Part shown: positions 42,969 to 52,661 of the stretch, one piece after another | How the letters are laid out: each line of letters opens with the position of its first letter | Numbering within the stretch: the first letter of the stretch is position 1 | Origin: Actinomyces sp. HPA0247 | GTDB taxonomy: Bacteria > Actinomycetota > Actinomycetes > Actinomycetales > Actinomycetaceae | Assembly: GCA_000411415.1 (NCBI GenBank) | Contig: KE150450.1 | Span: forward strand, 107,055-171,054 | Length of the DNA: 64,000 nucleotides | Direction: 5' to 3' | Translations under genes and position numbers: made by a program | The notes under the pieces: model-generated | What the model was told of the DNA's origin: nothing | Database searches by the model: none | The model's input: only the letters and a program-made list of their open reading frames with translations

Positions 42969-43633
42969 GGCTGGTCCTCACGGGTCTGGGCGGGTGTCGC
43001 GGGTGCGCTCGGGGACGAGGCGTGGGCCTCCTTGGGCGACAGGGCACCGCCACGCTCGACGTAGCGGCGTCCCGTGGCCGGGCACACCCACGTGCGGTCC
43101 CCGGCCTCGTTCGTCGGTTCCTCATCGGCGGCCACGAGAGGCACGCCGGCTTCGCCGACCCACCCGATGCGGCGTGCGGGCACGCCGACGACGAGGGCGT
43201 AGGGGGTCACGTCCGACGTGACGACCGCGCCCGCGCCGACCGACGCCCACGCGCCGATGCGCACGGGGGCGACGCACACGGCGCGAGCACCGATGGCAGC
43301 GCCTCGATCGACAGTGACACCGACGCGTTGCCAGTCACTCGCGCTCTTGAGGCTCCCGTCGGGGTTGATCGCGCGGGGGCAATGGTCGTTCGTGAAGACG
43401 GCCGCGGGCCCGACGAATACACCGTCGGCCAGGGAGGCGGGCTCATAGATGAGGGCGTAGTTCTGGATCTTGCAGCGATTCCCGACGCACACGCCTTCGC
43501 CGACGTATGCACCCCGACCGACGATCGTCTCCTCGCCGATAGTTGCATCTTCTCGAACCTGGGCGAGATGCCACACGCGGGCGCTGGGGGCCACCATCGC
43601 ACTGGGCGCCACGTCGGCGCTGGGCTCGATCAC
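42965..43633 (-). CDS. Left-handed beta-helix N-acetyltransferase (WbpD-like)
   Basis: 222 residues from a GTG preceded by GGAGAGGGA; an ATG at 43660 is possible. Hexapeptide repeats are obvious (VAPSAMVAPSARVWHLAQVR, IGEETIVGRGAYVGEGVCVG, GVTVDRGAAIGARAVCVAPV), with the catalytic region VFTNDHCPRAINPDG. After residue about 160 comes a C-terminal extension with WVCPATGRRYVERGGALSP, found in several WbpD/WlbB relatives, and then a Ser/Pro tail. It likely acetylates the C3 amine made by the adjacent aminotransferase, giving a 2,3-diacetamido sugar. First gene of the acetyltransferase-aminotransferase-oxidoreductase operon. Confidence 0.87.
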   Translation of the reverse strand: MIEPSADVAPSAMVAPSARVWHLAQVREDATIGEETIVGRGAYVGEGVCVGNRCKIQNYALIYEPASLADGVFVGPAAVFTNDHCPRAINPDGSLKSASDWQRVGVTVDRGAAIGARAVCVAPVRIGAWASVGAGAVVTSDVTPYALVVGVPARRIGWVGEAGVPLVAADEEPTNEAGDRTWVCPATGRRYVERGGALSPKEAHASSPSAPATPAQTREDQP

Positions 43634-43727
43634 GGTGCTTCCCTCTCCTTGTTGCTGCACGCGCGGGCGCGCTCACAGATACCCTCACTATAGGCGCGTG
43701 CCCACCCCGATGTGCGACACTAATCGA

Positions 43728-44408
43728 ATGCAGATGCGCTCCGACACGTGGGTCGTCATCCCCGCGTTCAACGAGGCGCCCGTCATCGGGGGCGTCGTCG
43801 CGGGCGTTCGCACCCTTTTCCCGTATGTCCTCGTCGTCGATGACGCGTCAACGGATAACACCGCGGCCCTGGCCCGCGCGGCCGGCGCCTACACGGCCAC
43901 CCACCCTCTCAACCTCGGTCAGGGCGCTGCCCTGCAGACCGGATTCGAAGCGGCGCTCGCGCGTGGGGCCCGCTACGTCGTCACTTTCGATGCCGATGGC
44001 CAGCACGATCCGTCGGATGCGGCGGCGATGGTTGATCGGGCGCGCGAGGAGGACCTCGCTTTCGTCCTCGGATCTCGCTTCCGCGACGGCGCGCATGCAC
44101 AGGTCGGCTCCGTCAAGCGCGCGATGCTGCGCCTCGGAGCCCTCATCGCCCGCCTGCGCACCGGCATGGCTCTGACGGACACACATAACGGGCTGCGCGT
44201 GATACGCGCCGATGCCCTCGCTCATGTGCACCTGACCCACTCACGCATGGCCCACGCCTCGCAGATCGTCTCCCAGCTGGCGGCCTGTGGCCTGCCCGGC
44301 GCGGAACACCCCGTGACGATCTCCTACACGGACTATTCACGGGCGAAGGGCCAGCCCCTGCTCAACTCAGTCAATATCGCCGTCGACCTGGCGTTGGGGG
44401 GACGATGA
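43728..44408 (+). CDS. Family 2 glycosyltransferase, partner of DUF2304
   Basis: 226 residues. TWVVIPAFNEAPVIGGVVAG, VLVVDDASTDNTAALA and the metal-site FDADGQHDPSDAAAMV followed by VLGSRFRDG are DPM1/undecaprenyl-transferase-like. TDTHNGLRVIRADALAHV completes the domain. ATGs at 43710, 43728 and 43734 are all possible; no strong ribosome site separates them. Its stop overlaps the DUF2304 start by 4 nt. It begins a plus-strand operon that continues through both LCP genes. Confidence 0.87.
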   Translation: MQMRSDTWVVIPAFNEAPVIGGVVAGVRTLFPYVLVVDDASTDNTAALARAAGAYTATHPLNLGQGAALQTGFEAALARGARYVVTFDADGQHDPSDAAAMVDRAREEDLAFVLGSRFRDGAHAQVGSVKRAMLRLGALIARLRTGMALTDTHNGLRVIRADALAHVHLTHSRMAHASQIVSQLAACGLPGAEHPVTISYTDYSRAKGQPLLNSVNIAVDLALGGR

Positions 44409-44875
44409 GCGCCTACATCGCTATCCGTGTCCTCCTACTCCTCGCCCTCGCACTCACCGCGTGGTGGCTCGTGCGCCCGGTATCCTCGGCCTCGTCCCTG
44501 GCTCTGCGCCGCATCGGCATCGGCGTCCTCGTGGCGGCGGCCATCGTGGCGATCCTCGTGCCGTCGCTGGCCAACACGGTCGCCCGCGCCATCGGCGTGG
44601 AGCGTGGCGTCAACCTGATCGTCTACGGGCTCGTCATCGCATTGATTGCGCAGATGGTGACCGGGTACCGGCGCGAGGCCCGGGCCGAGGCACGCATGGC
44701 GAGGCTGGCCCGCTCGCTCGCCCTCGCACACGTCCTTCCGCCCGAGGACACAACCCCTGAAAACGCCATCGACCCTCTTGTTCACACTGATGACCCGGAA
44801 GTGGAACGCGCCGCTAACGGCCCTGATTCCCCGACAAACCCTCCAGATAACGATATGGTTACAAACGATGAGTAA
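44405..44875 (+). CDS. DUF2304 membrane protein
   Basis: 156 residues with three hydrophobic helices (IAIRVLLLLALALTAWWLV, IGIGVLVAAAIVAILVPSLA, GVNLIVYGLVIALIAQMVTG). A basic helix RREARAEARMARLARSLALA follows, and the C-terminal tail is acidic and probably disordered. It forms the second GT2-DUF2304 module of the window; unlike the first, the DUF2304 tail is Pro/Asp-rich instead of coiled coil. The stop (TAA) overlaps the ATG of the following LCP gene. Confidence 0.8.
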   Translation: MSAYIAIRVLLLLALALTAWWLVRPVSSASSLALRRIGIGVLVAAAIVAILVPSLANTVARAIGVERGVNLIVYGLVIALIAQMVTGYRREARAEARMARLARSLALAHVLPPEDTTPENAIDPLVHTDDPEVERAANGPDSPTNPPDNDMVTNDE

Positions 44876-46187
44876 CGTGAATCTGCGACCGATCCAGCAC
44901 TCGGCCGTCAACTACGGACGCTTCGGCCTCCTGCGCGGCGCGCTCGCCGTGCTCCTGGCCGGCGTGCTCTTCGTGGTGTCATCGGCGGGTTTCGTGTACG
45001 CCAGTTTGAGTAGCCAGTTCGCCAACCGCGTCGTCAACATCGACGCATACTCGGTTGATGGGCAGAGCAAGGCGACCCCCGATTCCTTCGAGGGGCGTGC
45101 CGTCAACATCCTCGTGGTCGGAACCGACTCGCGCAACGGCGCCAGCGGCGAGCTGGGTGCAGGCGACGCAGATGATGTCCCCGGCCTGCGTAATGACTCG
45201 ACGATGGTGATTCACGTCAGCGCGGACCGCTCCCGCGTGCAGATCGTGTCCATCCCCCGTGACACGCTGGTTGACATCCCCGCGTGCAAGCATCGCGACG
45301 GCACCACCAGCGAGCCGACCAGCGACGACATGTTTAACAACGCGATGGTCTATGGTTCGAACGGCGGGGATGATCAGGAGGACATCGCCCCCGGCATCGC
45401 CTGCGTGAAGTCGACCGTTGAAAAGCTCTCTGGTATGTCCATCGACGCCTTCATGGTCGTTGATTTCGCGGGCTTTATTAACATGATCGATGCGCTCGGC
45501 GGCGTCTGGTTCAACATCCCCGAGCACATCGAAGATGAGTCCGCCCAGCTCTACATCGATGCGGGTTGTTGGAAGCTGTCGGGCACTCACGCGCTGGCCT
45601 ACATGCGCTCGCGCAAGGGGCAGGGCGACGGTTCCGACATTTCGCGCATCGGCCGCCAGCAGCAGCTGATTTCCGCGATGCTGCGCGAACTGCAGGAGAA
45701 AAACTACGTGACCGATCCCGGCGCGCTCATTAACTTCCTGCAGGCCGCGATTTCCGCCGTGAACGTCTCCGATAACCTCGGAAACGCCAGCTCGGACGCA
45801 TCCCTGCTCATCAACGTGCTGCAAAAGGTGGATCGCACCAACATCCAGTTCATCACCATGCCGGTCGAGGAGCCGTCCTGGGATCCGAATCGCCGTATCC
45901 CCTCCGAGCCAATGGCTCGCAACGTGTGGACCGCGTTGAAGAACGATCAGGCTCTGCCCGTGGGCACGACGTTCACGGACGGCAACGGCGCGCAGCTGGT
46001 GGTGCCCGATCCGACCGCGACAACGGCACCGTCGACGCCCAATCCGACGCAGGCTCCCACGACCGATCCCAGCTCCGAGGAGACCACCACGGATAACACC
46101 GAGCAGTCCGCTTCCGTCGCGAATAACGCGGCGAACGAGGAAGCTGCTAAGCAGACAGCCGCCACCTGCCCGCCGAAGGACCAATGA
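44868..46187 (+). CDS. LytR-CpsA-Psr (LCP) family glycopolymer ligase, first
   Basis: 439 residues. One N-terminal membrane helix (GALAVLLAGVLFVVSSAGFV). The LCP domain has VNILVVGTDSRNGASGELGA, RNDSTMVIHVSADRSRVQIV, SIPRDTLVDIPACKH, VDFAGFINMIDALGGVWFNI and AYMRSRKGQGDGSDISRIGR-QQQ. It contains the Arg/Asp residues that bind polyprenyl pyrophosphate. The C-terminal tail is Thr/Pro-rich. LCP enzymes transfer lipid-linked polymers to peptidoglycan or proteins outside the cell. The start at 44868 overlaps the previous stop; the longer frame to 44778 runs antisense to nothing useful and reads poorly. Confidence 0.9.
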   Translation: MSNVNLRPIQHSAVNYGRFGLLRGALAVLLAGVLFVVSSAGFVYASLSSQFANRVVNIDAYSVDGQSKATPDSFEGRAVNILVVGTDSRNGASGELGAGDADDVPGLRNDSTMVIHVSADRSRVQIVSIPRDTLVDIPACKHRDGTTSEPTSDDMFNNAMVYGSNGGDDQEDIAPGIACVKSTVEKLSGMSIDAFMVVDFAGFINMIDALGGVWFNIPEHIEDESAQLYIDAGCWKLSGTHALAYMRSRKGQGDGSDISRIGRQQQLISAMLRELQEKNYVTDPGALINFLQAAISAVNVSDNLGNASSDASLLINVLQKVDRTNIQFITMPVEEPSWDPNRRIPSEPMARNVWTALKNDQALPVGTTFTDGNGAQLVVPDPTATTAPSTPNPTQAPTTDPSSEETTTDNTEQSASVANNAANEEAAKQTAATCPPKDQ

Positions 46188-47578
46188 GCACTCCCCCCTC
46201 GTTTACACCGGATCCGAAACGACGCCGCCCAGGATCCGACGACGCTCACGTCATCGGTGAAGAGGTGCGCGGCAGCGCCCCCACTCCCCCACCTGAGGCC
46301 CTCGCGCCACAGATGTGGAGGATCTCCGACGACGAGGCCGACGCCTCGCGTCCCCTGATGCCGCGCACGCTGGACCAGCCACAGCGCGACTCTCAGTCGA
46401 TTTTCCCGCGCCGCACCCCCGCCCAGCAGCCGCCGTCGTTCCAGCCGGCGTCGGCCTCCAATCCCCCGTCCTACGCGCCGGGCTCTGGCCGTTCCTCGGG
46501 TGCGAACACCTACGCGCCCTCCGGGAACGGGCCTCGTCAGGTGACGATCAATCGCGCCCAGGGTGCGCCCGCGGCCGCCCCCGCGCCGACTGCTGTCCCT
46601 GCGGGCCCTTCGGTCCCGGCTGCGAAGCCGAGGCGACGCAAGCGCCGTCACCCCATCCTGAAGACCCTGTGCCTCTTCCTGGTCATCGTCCTGGCGTGGG
46701 GCGGCTTCCTGTTGTGGGACGCCAACACGTACATGGGTCGCGTGAGCGCGCTGTCGGGCGCCGCCGATACGCCCGGCACGACCTACCTGCTGGCTGGCTC
46801 GGACTCGCGCGCGGACGGCGCCGTGAAGGATGGTTTCGACGAATCCGAGCGCGCTGACTCGATCATGCTCGTCAACGTCGCCCCGAACGGGCAGACGGTT
46901 GCGCTCTCGATTCCCCGCGACACGTACGCGGAGATCCCGGGCGTCGGCTGGGACAAGATCAACGCCTCCTACGCTTATGGCGGGCCGCAGCTGCTCGTCG
47001 AGACCGTCGAGAAGCTGACGGGCCTGACGGTCGATCACTTTGTTCAGATCGGCATGGGTGCCGTGCCCGACATGGTGGATGCCGTCGGCGGCGTTGAGCT
47101 GTGCTACGACAACGACGCCGACGACCAGTATTCCGGCCTGAAGTGGACCGCGGGTTGCCACACGGTTGACGGCACGACGGCCCTGCAGTTCTCGCGTATG
47201 CGCTACCAGGACCCCGAGGGCGATATCGGCCGCACGAAGCGTCAACGCCAGGTGATTTCGAAGGTCATTTCCTCGGCGGCCTCGCCGTCAACCCTCATTA
47301 ATCCCGCGAAGACCCTGCGTGTGGAGCGCGCGGGCTCCAAGTCCTTCACGGTTGACGAAGACTCCTCTGTGTTCACGGTGGCGTCGCTCGTGTGGGCGCT
47401 GCGCTCCGCTTCGTCGAATCAGATGATGGGCGTCCCGCCGATCGAGTCATTGAACTTCACAACGAACGCGGGAGCATCTGCTGTTTTGCTGCGCGATACG
47501 ACCGCCGACGACTTCTTCGCCAAGCTGCGTGCCGGTACGCTGACGACGTCGGACCTCAACCAGGTCGACGGGTTCTAA
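46184..47578 (+). CDS. LytR-CpsA-Psr (LCP) family glycopolymer ligase, second
   Basis: 464 residues; the ATG overlaps the first LCP stop (ATGA). Residues 1-150 are a Pro/Ser-rich cytoplasmic stretch, then basic KPRRRKRRHPILKTL and one helix (LCLFLVIVLAWGGFLLWDAN). The LCP domain has TYLLAGSDSRADGAVKDGFD, RADSIMLVNVAPNGQTVALS, IPRDTYAEIPGVGWDKINAS, GVELCYDNDADDQYSGLKW and FSRMRYQDPEGDIGRTKRQR. It differs from the first paralogue in its long N-terminus and shorter extracytoplasmic tail, suggesting different acceptors. Followed by a strong bidirectional terminator. Confidence 0.9.
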   Translation: MSTPPSFTPDPKRRRPGSDDAHVIGEEVRGSAPTPPPEALAPQMWRISDDEADASRPLMPRTLDQPQRDSQSIFPRRTPAQQPPSFQPASASNPPSYAPGSGRSSGANTYAPSGNGPRQVTINRAQGAPAAAPAPTAVPAGPSVPAAKPRRRKRRHPILKTLCLFLVIVLAWGGFLLWDANTYMGRVSALSGAADTPGTTYLLAGSDSRADGAVKDGFDESERADSIMLVNVAPNGQTVALSIPRDTYAEIPGVGWDKINASYAYGGPQLLVETVEKLTGLTVDHFVQIGMGAVPDMVDAVGGVELCYDNDADDQYSGLKWTAGCHTVDGTTALQFSRMRYQDPEGDIGRTKRQRQVISKVISSAASPSTLINPAKTLRVERAGSKSFTVDEDSSVFTVASLVWALRSASSNQMMGVPPIESLNFTTNAGASAVLLRDTTADDFFAKLRAGTLTTSDLNQVDGF

Positions 47579-47607
47579 GTCGGCCTGCAGTCCTCCAATG
47601 GGTGACA

Positions 47608-47655
47608 AAAGCCCCCGGCCTCGTTCCTCTGTGAGGGAACGAGGCCGGGGGCTTT
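47608..47655. terminator. Bidirectional terminator made of an inverted ACGAGGCCGGGG pair
   Basis: AAAGCCCCCGGCCTCGTTCC and GGGAACGAGGCCGGGGGCTTT form a stem of about 20 bp with a 7-nt loop and T-runs at both ends, between the convergent LCP and galE genes. Confidence 0.9.
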
Positions 47656-47673
47656 ATCTGTGCGACAACGCGC

Positions 47674-48669
<996 letters not shown>

Positions 48670-48732
48670 GGCTCCAGGATACGACGCGCCGCCCCTTCAG
48701 GGCTACCCGCGCAGTCCTTGTGTTCGCCTCGC

Positions 48733-49287
48733 TCAGCGTGCCTGACTGACGCGTTGGGCGAGGGCCACACCCTTCGCACTGGCCACATCGCGCAGGTCCT
48801 TCTGGAAAGAACGCATCTTCGCGCGTAGGGCCTCGGCCTGCTCACCCTCACCCGCGCCGAGGATCCGGGCAGCGAGCAGACCCGCGTTGCGCGCGCCCGC
48901 GATGGAGACGGTCGCGACGGGCACGCCGGCGGGCATCTGGACGATGGAGTGCAGGGAATCCACGCCGTCGAGGTGCTTGAGGGGCACGGGCACGCCTACG
49001 ACGGGCAGCTCGGTGAGAGCCGCGAGCATGCCGGGCAGGTGAGCGGCACCGCCGGCTCCGGCGATGATGACGCGCAGACCGCGCGCCGAGGCGCTCCTCC
49101 CGTAGGCGACCATGTCCTCGGGCATGCGGTGGGCTGAGACGACGCCGACCTCGCAGGCGATGCCGAACTCTGCGAGAGCAGCAACAGCGGGCTCCATGGT
49201 CGGCCAGTCAGAGTCGGACCCCATAACGACGCCGACGAGCGGGGCCTCGCCGGTGGCGGTCAGCTGAATGTCGAGCTCGGTGGTCAT
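48733..49287 (-). CDS. purE: N5-carboxyaminoimidazole ribonucleotide mutase
   Basis: 184 residues. [60 protein letters not shown] and [32 protein letters not shown] are the PurE signature segments. It converts N5-CAIR to CAIR in purine synthesis, after PurK. CGAAAGGACCGCTC precedes the ATG. It lies downstream of purK on the same strand with 65 bp between, in which a single ACGAGGCCGGGG 12-mer sits (49309). Confidence 0.95.
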   Translation of the reverse strand: MTTELDIQLTATGEAPLVGVVMGSDSDWPTMEPAVAALAEFGIACEVGVVSAHRMPEDMVAYGRSASARGLRVIIAGAGGAAHLPGMLAALTELPVVGVPVPLKHLDGVDSLHSIVQMPAGVPVATVSIAGARNAGLLAARILGAGEGEQAEALRAKMRSFQKDLRDVASAKGVALAQRVSQAR

Positions 49288-49308
49288 GAGCGGTCCTTTC
49301 GGGAGGGA

Positions 49309-49320
49309 ACGAGGCCGGGG
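49309..49320 (+). repeat. Unpaired intergenic copy of ACGAGGCCGGGG
   Basis: The only intergenic copy of the 12-mer that is not half of a terminator hairpin. It lies between purK and purE (ACGAGGCCGGGG followed by TACC). Confidence 0.8.
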
Positions 49321-49352
49321 TACCTATCCCTCAGCCGTCAGTGGGGAGAAGG

Positions 49353-50507
49353 TCAGTCGGTGGGCGCGTCGCCGCGCAGGGCACTCACGGCAGCCCGAGC
49401 GCGCTCGAGAGCGAGAGCGGGGTCCTGATCGACGACGGTGACGTGCCCGAGCTTGCGGCCCGGGCGCACTTCCTTGCCGTACAGGTGGATCTTCGCGCCC
49501 GCTCCCCCGGCCCTGAAGGCTTCGGCGAGGGCACGCGCTGGCTGGTCATAGGAGGAACCGAGGAGATTCACCATGACGGAGTAGGTCTCCGGTGCGCGCA
49601 GGTCGGTCGAACCGAGCGGCAGGTCGAGGACGGCGCGCAGGTGCTGCTCGAACTGGCTGGTGACAGCTCCGTCGATGGTCCAGTGCCCCGTATTGTGCGG
49701 ACGCATGGCGAGCTCGTTGACGAGGACGCGCTCGTCTGCACCCTCCCCGACGACGAACATTTCGACGGCGAGGACGCCGGTGACGCCCAGCTCGGACGCA
49801 ATACGCTCGCCGATGCGACGGGCCTGCGCAGCCGTCTCAGGTCGGATTCCCACGGCGGGGGCGCTCACCTCGGCGCACACGCCGTCCACTTGCACGGTGG
49901 AGGCCACGGGCCACGAGGCGATGTCACCCGACGGGGTGCGCGCCAGCAGAGCAGCAACCTCTCCGGTGAAGGGAACCAGGGCTTCGGCCAAGAGGGGACC
50001 ATTGCCCCACCACGAGGCCACGTCCGCGGGACTGTGGGCGACAGCCACACCGTGCCCGTCGTAGCCGCCGCGCGGGGTTTTGACGATGAGCGGCCAACCG
50101 ATCGTGGCGCCAAATTGCTCCAGCTGCGCCTCATCCTCGACGCGTGCCCACGCAGGGCACGGGATCCCCATCTCGGTCAGGCGCTCACGCATGGCGAGCT
50201 TGTCTTGCGCATACAGCAGGGCGCTCGCCGGGGGCTGAACGGAGACGAGACGCGCGGCCTCCTCCATAGTGGCTGCGGGAATGTGCTCATGCTCGAAGGT
50301 CAGGACGTCCGCGCCGTCGATGAGCGCGCGAACCGCGTCCAGGTCGGCGGGAGCCCCAACGGCCTTATCAACCGTCACCTGTCCGGTTGAGCCGTCCTCG
50401 GCCTCGACAAGAGGGCGCAGGTTAATCCCGAGCGCGATCGCGCTCTCCTGCATCATCCGTGCCAGCTGACCGCCGCCAATGACGGCAACGGTGGGAGGTG
50501 TGCGCAT
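49353..50507 (-). CDS. purK: N5-carboxyaminoimidazole ribonucleotide synthase
   Basis: 384 residues. VAVIGGGQLARMMQESAIAL is the N-terminal dinucleotide-like motif. The ATP-grasp part has WPLIVKTPRGGYDGHGVAV, LLAEALVPFTGEVAALLART, GVLAVEMFVVGEGADERVLV-NELAMRPHNTGHWTIDGA. It carboxylates AIR to N5-CAIR with ATP and bicarbonate. The ATG at 50507 is preferred: AAGGAG is 11 nt upstream, while the GTG four codons earlier overlaps that site. Forms a purK-purE unit. Confidence 0.95.
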   Translation of the reverse strand: MRTPPTVAVIGGGQLARMMQESAIALGINLRPLVEAEDGSTGQVTVDKAVGAPADLDAVRALIDGADVLTFEHEHIPAATMEEAARLVSVQPPASALLYAQDKLAMRERLTEMGIPCPAWARVEDEAQLEQFGATIGWPLIVKTPRGGYDGHGVAVAHSPADVASWWGNGPLLAEALVPFTGEVAALLARTPSGDIASWPVASTVQVDGVCAEVSAPAVGIRPETAAQARRIGERIASELGVTGVLAVEMFVVGEGADERVLVNELAMRPHNTGHWTIDGAVTSQFEQHLRAVLDLPLGSTDLRAPETYSVMVNLLGSSYDQPARALAEAFRAGGAGAKIHLYGKEVRPGRKLGHVTVVDQDPALALERARAAVSALRGDAPTD

Positions 50508-50539
50508 CTTGTGTTCCACTCCTTCAATCTACCGCGCCG

Positions 50540-51868
50540 CTAGAAGCGCCGCGAGCGGCGTCCCATGGACATGAGGGGCCCTTCGGGCATCACGCGATCG
50601 GGGTCCAGCGATGCGGGGATCGCCGCGACCGACACCGTGAAAACGGGGGGCTTGTTCGTCTTCAGCTCGAGGCGCCCGCCCATCGCCTGCGCAAGGTCAT
50701 GGGCGAGGGCTAGGCCGATGCCGGTCGAGCCATGCCCAGAGACGCCTTTTTCAAAGATATCGGGGGCGAGGCTCTCATCGATGCCCTCGCCTTCGTCACT
50801 CACCTCAATGACGACTCCGCGTTTGGACGTGCCCGCGTGCGCCCACACGCGCGTCGTCCCATCGCCGTAGCGCAGCGAGTTTTCGATGAGGGTGGCCAGG
50901 ACCTGACCGAGCTTCCCGGCGTCAGCGAGGATCGGGCGCTCAGCTTCGTCGAGGAAAACGAGCGAGCGCCCGGCCGCCTCGAACTGGTCCTCCCACTCCT
51001 CGCGGGCCGTGTTGAAGACCTCGAGAATGTGGATGGCTTCGGTCTGGCTGGTCTGGCGCTTGGAGACGTCGAGAAGCTCCGTCACGACGTTCGTCATGCG
51101 TTCAACCTGTTCGAGGCAGGTGCGGGCTTCGGCACGCACCTCGTCCTCTGTGGAGATCAATTCGATCTCCTCCAGGCGCATGGACAGCGCCGTCAGAGGG
51201 GTACGCAGCTGGTGCGACGCATCGGCGGCCGCCTGGCGTTCTGCCGCCAGACGTCCGGCCATGCGTTCGCCGGTGCGCGCAAGTTCCTCGGAGACCAGGT
51301 CGATTTCCTCAATGCCGGACTTTTCCACGCGGGCGCGCACGCCACCCGATCCGATCTGCTCGGCCTGTGCAGCCAGGTAGATGAGGGGTGCGGACAGATC
51401 ACGCGACAAGGCACGCGCCATGAGCCAGCCGATCAGCATCGACAGGGCCATGCCACCGCCAAAGAGCGAACACGTCCACACAATGCGCCCCAGCGCGTTG
51501 GATGCCGATGCTGTGAGCTGGACAGACACTCCAGAGGGTGAGGACGCCACAGCGGTCAACGTGCGTCCCGAAATAACCTTGCCGTTGGTCGCGATGTTGG
51601 AGTCGGGCACCTTGATGCGATAGCTCAGTTCACCACCGCGACTATTCGCTTGATCCGCCACCAGCGACGCCAGGGTCGCAGGGTCATTCCCCTCCCCCGC
51701 AGCGCGTCGGCGCTCAATATTTTGCAGGATGAGCTGCGACTGAACGTCGAGGCTACGCTGTTCGGAGGTCCAGATGGATACCGACGCGAAAAACGCGCCG
51801 GGAAGCCCCATCAGGAGGCACACGACGGCGACGACCGAGACGATCATCCTCACCGCGCGTGCGCGCAT
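50540..51868 (-). CDS. Two-component sensor histidine kinase
   Basis: 442 residues. Two membrane helices (VRMIVSVVAVVCLLMGLPGA and IVWTCSLFGGGMALSMLIGW) bound an extracytoplasmic domain of about 100 residues, followed by a HAMP-like segment. The phospho-acceptor His is in AADASHQLRTPLTALSMRLE. The ATPase has the N box LATLIENSLRYGDGT, G1 VSDEGEGIDESLAPDIFEKG and G2 GSTGIGLALAHDLAQAMGGR. The response regulator is directly upstream with 22 bp between, so they are co-transcribed. Signal unknown. Confidence 0.92.
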   Translation of the reverse strand: MRARAVRMIVSVVAVVCLLMGLPGAFFASVSIWTSEQRSLDVQSQLILQNIERRRAAGEGNDPATLASLVADQANSRGGELSYRIKVPDSNIATNGKVISGRTLTAVASSPSGVSVQLTASASNALGRIVWTCSLFGGGMALSMLIGWLMARALSRDLSAPLIYLAAQAEQIGSGGVRARVEKSGIEEIDLVSEELARTGERMAGRLAAERQAAADASHQLRTPLTALSMRLEEIELISTEDEVRAEARTCLEQVERMTNVVTELLDVSKRQTSQTEAIHILEVFNTAREEWEDQFEAAGRSLVFLDEAERPILADAGKLGQVLATLIENSLRYGDGTTRVWAHAGTSKRGVVIEVSDEGEGIDESLAPDIFEKGVSGHGSTGIGLALAHDLAQAMGGRLELKTNKPPVFTVSVAAIPASLDPDRVMPEGPLMSMGRRSRRF

Positions 51869-51890
51869 GACGAGCCTCCCTCAGCGACGC

Positions 51891-52568
51891 TCAGCGAGCG
51901 TTTTCGAAGCGGAAACCCATCCCGCGGACGGTTGTGATGTAGTGCGGGTCAGTCGCATCGTCGCCGAGCTTGCGGCGCAGCCACGACACGTGCATATCGA
52001 GGGTCTTCGTGGAGCCGGTCGGATCCGAACCCCACACCTCGCGCATGAGGGTGTCGCGAGCGACGACGGAACCGGCTTCACGCAGCAGGACGCGCAAAAG
52101 ATCGAACTCCTTCGCCGTCAGGCTCAGCTCCACATCACCGACGAAGGCACGATGCGCGGCGACATCCATGCGGATGTCCTGCGCACGCAGCTCACCCTCG
52201 ACCGGTTCCGCGGCCTGGCGGCGCAGCAGCGCACGCACACGGGCAAGAAGCTCGGCCAGACGGAAGGGCTTCGTCACGTAGTCATCTGCACCGGCGTCGA
52301 GGCCGACGACCATGTCAACTTCGTCCGTGCGGGCAGTGAGGATCAGGATCGGGACTCGGTTGCCGGAGGAACGGATCTCGCGAGCGACATCCAGGCCGTC
52401 CATGTCCGGCAGGCCGAGGTCCAGGACGACCAGGTCAACACCACGGACATCCGCGAGGGCCTCAGCGCCCGTCGCGTGCGCACGCACGTCGTAACCCTCC
52501 CTGCCCAGTGCGCGGGCAAGGGGCTCAGAGATGGCCGGATCGTCTTCAACGAGGAGAACTGTAGTCAC
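51891..52568 (-). CDS. OmpR-family response regulator
   Basis: 225 residues. Receiver domain: acidic pocket LLVEDDPAIS, phospho-acceptor Asp in DLVVLDLGLPDMDGLDVARE, Thr in ILTARTDEVDM and Lys in DYVTKPFRLAEL. The winged-helix DNA-binding domain has LSLTAKEFDLLRVLLREAGS and VWGSDPTGSTKTLDMHVSWL-RRKLG. First gene of the pair with the kinase. Targets unknown; nothing in the neighbourhood shows an obvious repeated operator for it. Confidence 0.93.
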   Translation of the reverse strand: MTTVLLVEDDPAISEPLARALGREGYDVRAHATGAEALADVRGVDLVVLDLGLPDMDGLDVAREIRSSGNRVPILILTARTDEVDMVVGLDAGADDYVTKPFRLAELLARVRALLRRQAAEPVEGELRAQDIRMDVAAHRAFVGDVELSLTAKEFDLLRVLLREAGSVVARDTLMREVWGSDPTGSTKTLDMHVSWLRRKLGDDATDPHYITTVRGMGFRFENAR

Positions 52569-52661
52569 GCGTTCATCTTAGCAATTCCGAACCAAAACTT
52601 GCACCTTTCTTGACCCGTTCTCCGAGCCAATCCGGCACTCGTTCACACTGCGAGATGAACG

